From NCBI GenBank assembly GCA_045599305.1, contig JAZRVU010000109.1, positions 1-10,326 on the forward strand: 10,326 bases of DNA. Direction: 5' to 3'. Positions within the stretch are counted from its first letter, which is position 1, and every line of letters begins with the position of its first letter. Below are positions 8,206 through 10,326 of this stretch, piece after piece. The stretch is from SIG588 sp045599305. Lineage in GTDB: Bacteria; Bacillota; Clostridia; Oscillospirales; Acutalibacteraceae. A program made the position numbers and the translations under genes. A model generated the notes under the pieces. It was not told the DNA's origin and made no database searches. It saw only the letters and a program-made list of their open reading frames with translations.

Positions 8206-8215
8206 TTTCACGAAA
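8206..8215. promoter_or_regulatory. TTTCACGAAA motif overlapping the ribosome site of the first M23 gene
   Basis: The plus strand reads TTTCACGAAA here. The same ten bases occur on the minus strand inside the promoter spacer (8267-8276). The two inverted copies flank the 28-bp palindrome with centres 61 bp apart, close to six helical turns. This copy overlaps the AAAGGAGG at 8201-8208. A paired operator is possible; no known regulator is identified. Confidence 0.3.
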
Positions 8216-8225
8216 TAGGCAAACC

Positions 8226-8253
8226 AAAAAGGTTACAATTTTGTAACCTTTTT
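8226..8253. promoter_or_regulatory. 28-bp perfect palindrome over the predicted transcription start: operator and/or terminator
   Basis: Arms AAAAAGGTTACAA (8226-8238) and TTGTAACCTTTTT (8241-8253) are perfect, 13 bp each, with a 2-bp centre. The element begins one base after the -10 box at 8255-8260, so the first transcribed base (about 8248) falls inside it. That placement fits a repressor operator. Read on the minus strand from luxS, it is also an AU-rich hairpin ending in a T-run, so it may terminate luxS transcripts. A transcript starting at the local promoter would lack most of the first arm, so the hairpin would form mainly in read-through RNA. Confidence 0.7.
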
Positions 8254-8254
8254 C

Positions 8255-8282
8255 ATTATACTCATTTTTCGTGAAAAATCAA
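8255..8282 (-). promoter_or_regulatory. Sigma-A-type promoter for the M23 gene pair
   Basis: The minus strand has TTGATT (8282-8277), a 16-bp spacer, and a perfect TATAAT (8260-8255). It lies about 63 nt upstream of the ATG at 8192. The -35 box matches TTGACA at 4 of 6 positions. Confidence 0.75.
8264..8279. promoter_or_regulatory. Palindrome inside the -35/-10 spacer
   Basis: ATTTTTCGTGAAAAAT has perfect 7-bp arms around a 2-bp centre. It fills almost the whole promoter spacer and touches the -35 box. A protein bound here would block or bend the promoter. The core recurs in inverted form at 8206-8215. Chance is not excluded because the region is AT-rich. Confidence 0.5.
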
Positions 8283-8320
8283 TGCTTTGACGGGATATTT
8301 GGTCAATTTAACAAAATTGT

Positions 8321-8365
8321 GTGGAAAAATTTGCGCACATTAACGAACATTACAATCTTTTCCAC
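8321..8365 (-). terminator. Stem-loop directly after luxS stop
   Basis: Minus-strand arms GTGGAAAA (8365-8358) and TTTTCCAC (8328-8321) are perfect. Further partial pairing inside (G-U, U-A, U-A, G-C) shortens the loop. The hairpin begins at the first base after the luxS stop. It has no good T-run, so it may protect the mRNA 3' end rather than stop transcription. Confidence 0.35.
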
Positions 8366-8818
8366 TCAATACGACAAATTCTCCTCGCGCCACTCCTGCA
8401 GGACTTGTCTCATGTTTGCCGCATATTCGCGTGCCTTGTCCAGATCATGCTCCTGCCAATTGCCGCACTCCACGGCGCTGACGCCCGGGATCTCCCCCGC
8501 ATAGTCCGCAATGAACGCCAGCGCCTGCCGGGTCAGCTCGATCGCCGTGTCATAGGGCAGACTGCGGGTGAGAAAATAGAATCCCGTACGGCAGCCCATC
8601 GGCCCGAAATAGATGACGCTGTCGCGATAGGCACTGTTGCGCACAAAGGTGGCGAACAGGTGCTCGATGGTGTGGATGGCGGGCACCTCCAGATACGGCG
8701 GCGTGTTCGGCTTCACGAACCGCAGGTCGAAGGTCGTGATGTCCCCGTCCACGCGGGAGACATACATTCCCGGCAGCAGACGGGTGTGGTCGATCTGAAA
8801 ACTGGCGATCTTTTCCAT
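8366..8818 (-). CDS. luxS: S-ribosylhomocysteine lyase (autoinducer-2 synthase)
   Basis: 150 residues. ATG at 8818 gives the family's usual start MEKIASFQIDHTRL and usual length; the frame upstream of it lies in the pseudouridine synthase gene. AAAGGA is about 10 nt upstream. Metal ligands are H49 and H53 (HTIEH) and C118 (ECGNW); E52 is the expected general base and C76 (GPMGCRTGF) the catalytic cysteine. LuxS splits S-ribosylhomocysteine into homocysteine and DPD, the precursor of AI-2, in the cytoplasm; this recycles the product of SAM-dependent methylation after Pfs. No pfs or methionine gene is in the window. It starts 17 nt after the pseudouridine synthase stop, so it probably shares that gene's promoter. 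A stem-loop and a possible terminator follow before the peptidase genes. Confidence 0.97.
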   Translation of the reverse strand: MEKIASFQIDHTRLLPGMYVSRVDGDITTFDLRFVKPNTPPYLEVPAIHTIEHLFATFVRNSAYRDSVIYFGPMGCRTGFYFLTRSLPYDTAIELTRQALAFIADYAGEIPGVSAVECGNWQEHDLDKAREYAANMRQVLQEWREENLSY

Positions 8819-8835
8819 AGTGATCCGTTCCTTTC

Positions 8836-9711
8836 TCACAGCGGCGGCAGCCGGTCGGCCACCGCCCGCATATCTTCCGGCAAAGGCGCCGTAAAGCACA
8901 TCTTTTCGCCGGTCATGGGATGAATGAACGACATGGTCCCGCAATGCAGTCCCTGCCGCTGCATGAACTGCTGATCAGTGCCGTACATGGTGTCCCCCAC
9001 CAGCGGATGACCCAGCCAGGACATATGCACCCGGATCTGATGGGTGCGGCCCGTCTCGATGATCACCCGCAGCAGGGTCATATCCGCATTGCCGGCCACT
9101 GCCCACCAGCGGGTCAGGCTGGGCTTGCCGCCCTCGCCCACCTCGCGGGTGATGCAACAGCCCTCTTTCACCCGGATGGGCTGATCGATCACGCCGCTGC
9201 CGTGCAGCGCACCGCAGACAATGGCGGCATATTCCTTCTGCACCTCGCCCGCCAGCGCATAGGCCACATGGGGATTTTTGGCCGCCAGCAGCAGGCCGCT
9301 GGTGTTGCGGTCAAGCCGGTTGACGGGGCGGAAAGAGAGCGGTGTTCCCGTGGCCTCATAGTGGTGCACCACCACGTTGGCCAGCGTGGGCTCCGGCTTT
9401 CCGGCCGAAGGGTGCACCGCCAGATACGGCGGCTTGTTCACCACCAGCAGGTCGGCGTCCTCATACACGACGTCCAGCGGTGCCTCTACTCCCTCGATCT
9501 TCACCCGATCCTCCGGCAGCAGCAGGCGCACCGTCTGCCCGGCAAAGACCGGGTCGATCGTGCGGCGCCGCACGCCGTCGGCGGTGATGCCGTTTTCCAC
9601 GTTTTTCAGCCGCACCACCATGCGCCACGAAAGGCCGCAGCCACGCCGCAAAAACTGCTGCACCGGCTGTCCGTCGAATTCCGCGCCCACGGTATATCGG
9701 ATCTCCTGCAA
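8836..9711 (-). CDS. RluA-family RNA pseudouridine synthase
   Basis: 291 residues if started at TTG 9711, which follows an AGGAGGGGGTGATG ribosome site; no ATG lies in frame near it, and the longer frame to 9789 would start upstream of the promoter. The ATG overlapping the ribosome site is out of frame. Residues 1 to about 65 resemble the S4-like RNA-binding domain of RluD-type enzymes. The catalytic domain has VNKPPYLAVHPSAG (91-104), the catalytic aspartate D134 in NRLDRNTSG, and GRTHQIRVHM (221-230). These enzymes convert specific uridines in 23S rRNA or tRNA to pseudouridine; the target cannot be told. First gene of a probable two-gene operon with luxS. Confidence 0.93.
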   Translation of the reverse strand: MQEIRYTVGAEFDGQPVQQFLRRGCGLSWRMVVRLKNVENGITADGVRRRTIDPVFAGQTVRLLLPEDRVKIEGVEAPLDVVYEDADLLVVNKPPYLAVHPSAGKPEPTLANVVVHHYEATGTPLSFRPVNRLDRNTSGLLLAAKNPHVAYALAGEVQKEYAAIVCGALHGSGVIDQPIRVKEGCCITREVGEGGKPSLTRWWAVAGNADMTLLRVIIETGRTHQIRVHMSWLGHPLVGDTMYGTDQQFMQRQGLHCGTMSFIHPMTGEKMCFTAPLPEDMRAVADRLPPL

Positions 9712-9732
9712 GGCATCACCCCCTCCTGCGTT

Positions 9733-9761
9733 ATCATACACTGTTTTCCCGCAAAACGCAA
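9733..9761 (-). promoter_or_regulatory. Promoter for the pseudouridine synthase-luxS operon
   Basis: The minus strand reads TTGCGT (9761-9756), a 17-bp spacer, and TATGAT (9738-9733). The -10 box matches 5 of 6 and the -35 box 3 of 6. The start would be about 9726, only about 15 nt before the TTG codon, so the leader would consist of little more than the ribosome site. It lies just after the terminator of the preceding gene, as expected for a new transcription unit. Confidence 0.6.
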
Positions 9762-9789
9762 GGCTTTTTCGCCGCGGCGGGCGACACAC

Positions 9790-9829
9790 AAAAAATTCTG
9801 CCGGCCGCGGTCACCCGCAGCCGGCAGAA
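9790..9829 (-). terminator. Rho-independent terminator of the membrane-anchored surface protein gene
   Basis: Minus-strand arms TTCTGCCGGC (9829-9820) and GCCGGCAGAA (9805-9796) are perfect; the inside continues with a G-U and four G-C pairs, giving a 15-bp stem and 4-nt loop. Six T (9795-9790) follow at once. It lies 35 nt after the stop at 9864. Confidence 0.93.
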
Positions 9830-9839
9830 CCGGTTTACC

Positions 9840-9855
9840 TTATGAGGTTATGAGG
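9840..9855. repeat. Tandem 8-bp repeat (TTATGAGG twice)
   Basis: Two exact adjacent copies, 9840-9847 and 9848-9855, lie between a stop codon and its terminator. Possibly replication slippage; no function proposed. Confidence 0.6.
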
Positions 9856-9863
9856 TGTACGGA

Positions 9864-10326
9864 TTATTCCGCAGTTTCTTCCCCGTCGTCCTTCTTCTTT
9901 TTCTTCAGCAGGAAGAACGCAGCAGCGCCGCCGCCGATCACAACGACCGCACCGGCGATACCCGCGATCAGACCGACATTGCTGCCGCCCTTTTCTTCTT
10001 CCTCGGCCGCAGTCGTGGTGGCCTTGGGCTCTGCGGTGGTCACGTCAGCCTCTTTTTCAGCCTCGGTGGTGGTGGGAGCTTCGGTGGTGGTCGGGATCAC
10101 TTCGTCCACGATGTACAGGGTCGCGCCCTTTTCCACTTCATAGATCGTCCAGGTGGAGGTGGTGCCGTCTTCGTTCTCGAAGGTCTCTTCGGTGCCTTCC
10201 AGAGCCTTGAATCCGTCGCCGTCCGCCACATACAGACCCTTGAAGGTCTCGGACTCGAACAGACCGAACTTCTCTTCTTCCGCTTCAACGGACTTCACAG
10301 CGATGTCGATGTCCTCGAAATCGGCA
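9864..10326 (-). CDS. C-terminal part of a membrane-anchored surface protein (5' end cut by window)
   Basis: The frame is open from the window edge (10326) to TAA at 9864, about 154 residues. The in-frame GTG at 10298 is probably internal, because coding reads on upstream and no ribosome site precedes it. The visible part has an acidic region (EAEEEKFGLFESETFKG), a short beta-like domain to about VDEVIP, a Thr/Glu/Pro/Ala stalk (TTTEAPTTTEAE), a glycine/alanine/valine-rich membrane helix (VGLIAGIAGAVVVIGGG to FFLL) and a KKKKKDDGEETAE tail. This is a type I layout: bulk outside, stop-transfer lysines inside. There is no LPXTG. The outside domain is not recognised. Its terminator follows, so this gene closes its own transcription unit. 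Confidence 0.85.
   Translation of the reverse strand, partial: ADFEDIDIAVKSVEAEEEKFGLFESETFKGLYVADGDGFKALEGTEETFENEDGTTSTWTIYEVEKGATLYIVDEVIPTTTEAPTTTEAEKEADVTTAEPKATTTAAEEEEKGGSNVGLIAGIAGAVVVIGGGAAAFFLLKKKKKDDGEETAE

Noticed and set aside
8226..8253. WalR box or BlaI/CopY-type operator
   Set aside because: WalR sites are direct TGTAA repeats, whereas here the halves are inverted; BlaI/CopY sites have TACA and TGTA two bases apart, here four.
8321..8365. DnaA-box-like TTTTCCAC copies suggesting an origin
   Set aside because: Only two imperfect matches, arranged as hairpin arms after luxS, and no dnaA, dnaN or other origin-linked genes.
8920..10143. 407-codon plus-strand open frame
   Set aside because: It crosses the antisense of the pseudouridine synthase, a promoter, a terminator and a second gene; no motif, Ser/Ala low-complexity end comes from the antisense of the stalk and helix.

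Overview
The window looks like chromosomal DNA of an anaerobic Clostridia-class Firmicute, most likely an Oscillospiraceae/Ruminococcaceae-type gut or rumen bacterium. The signs are AGGAGG-type ribosome sites, a type I dockerin with the DARLILQYYAKKI style of repeat, G5/M23 cell-wall peptidases, a Gram-positive-type LuxS, and a surface protein with a Thr/Glu stalk, one C-terminal membrane helix and a lysine tail. The lineage is inferred from protein style only. Every gene is on the minus strand, so transcription runs from high to low coordinates.

Layout in transcription order: (1) the 3' end of a membrane-anchored surface protein (10326-9864), closed by a strong intrinsic terminator (9829-9790). 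(2) A promoter (9761-9733) followed by an RluA-family pseudouridine synthase with a TTG start (9711-8836) and luxS (8818-8366), 17 nt apart and probably one operon. (3) An AT-rich 173-nt intergenic region holding a stem-loop after luxS, a good sigma-A-like promoter (8282-8255), a 28-bp palindrome over the predicted transcription start, and a second palindrome inside the -35/-10 spacer. (4) Two tandem paralogous membrane-anchored G5 + M23 endopeptidases (8192-6600 and 6516-4870) with a terminator-like hairpin between them. (5) A PHP-domain phosphoesterase (4853-4188) and a THUMP-domain rRNA methyltransferase (4174-3047), packed 13-16 nt apart behind the second peptidase. (6) A very large secreted protein (2967 to beyond position 1) with a signal peptide, an unrecognised N-terminal region, about five Ig-like repeats, a beta-rich module and a paired dockerin.

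Two themes stand out. One is envelope and surface biology: two G5/M23 hydrolases, a membrane-stalked protein and a dockerin protein. The other is housekeeping: RNA modification, LuxS and the activated methyl cycle, and the PHP enzyme. Base composition changes sharply near position 3000. Sampled lines give about 37-50% GC in the dockerin gene and about 60-75% in the rest, so the dockerin gene may have a different history. No tRNA, rRNA, CRISPR array, insertion sequence or phage gene was seen. No complete new defence or mobile system is visible. The most unusual points are the double-palindrome promoter of the peptidase pair and the non-catalytic-looking dockerin protein.
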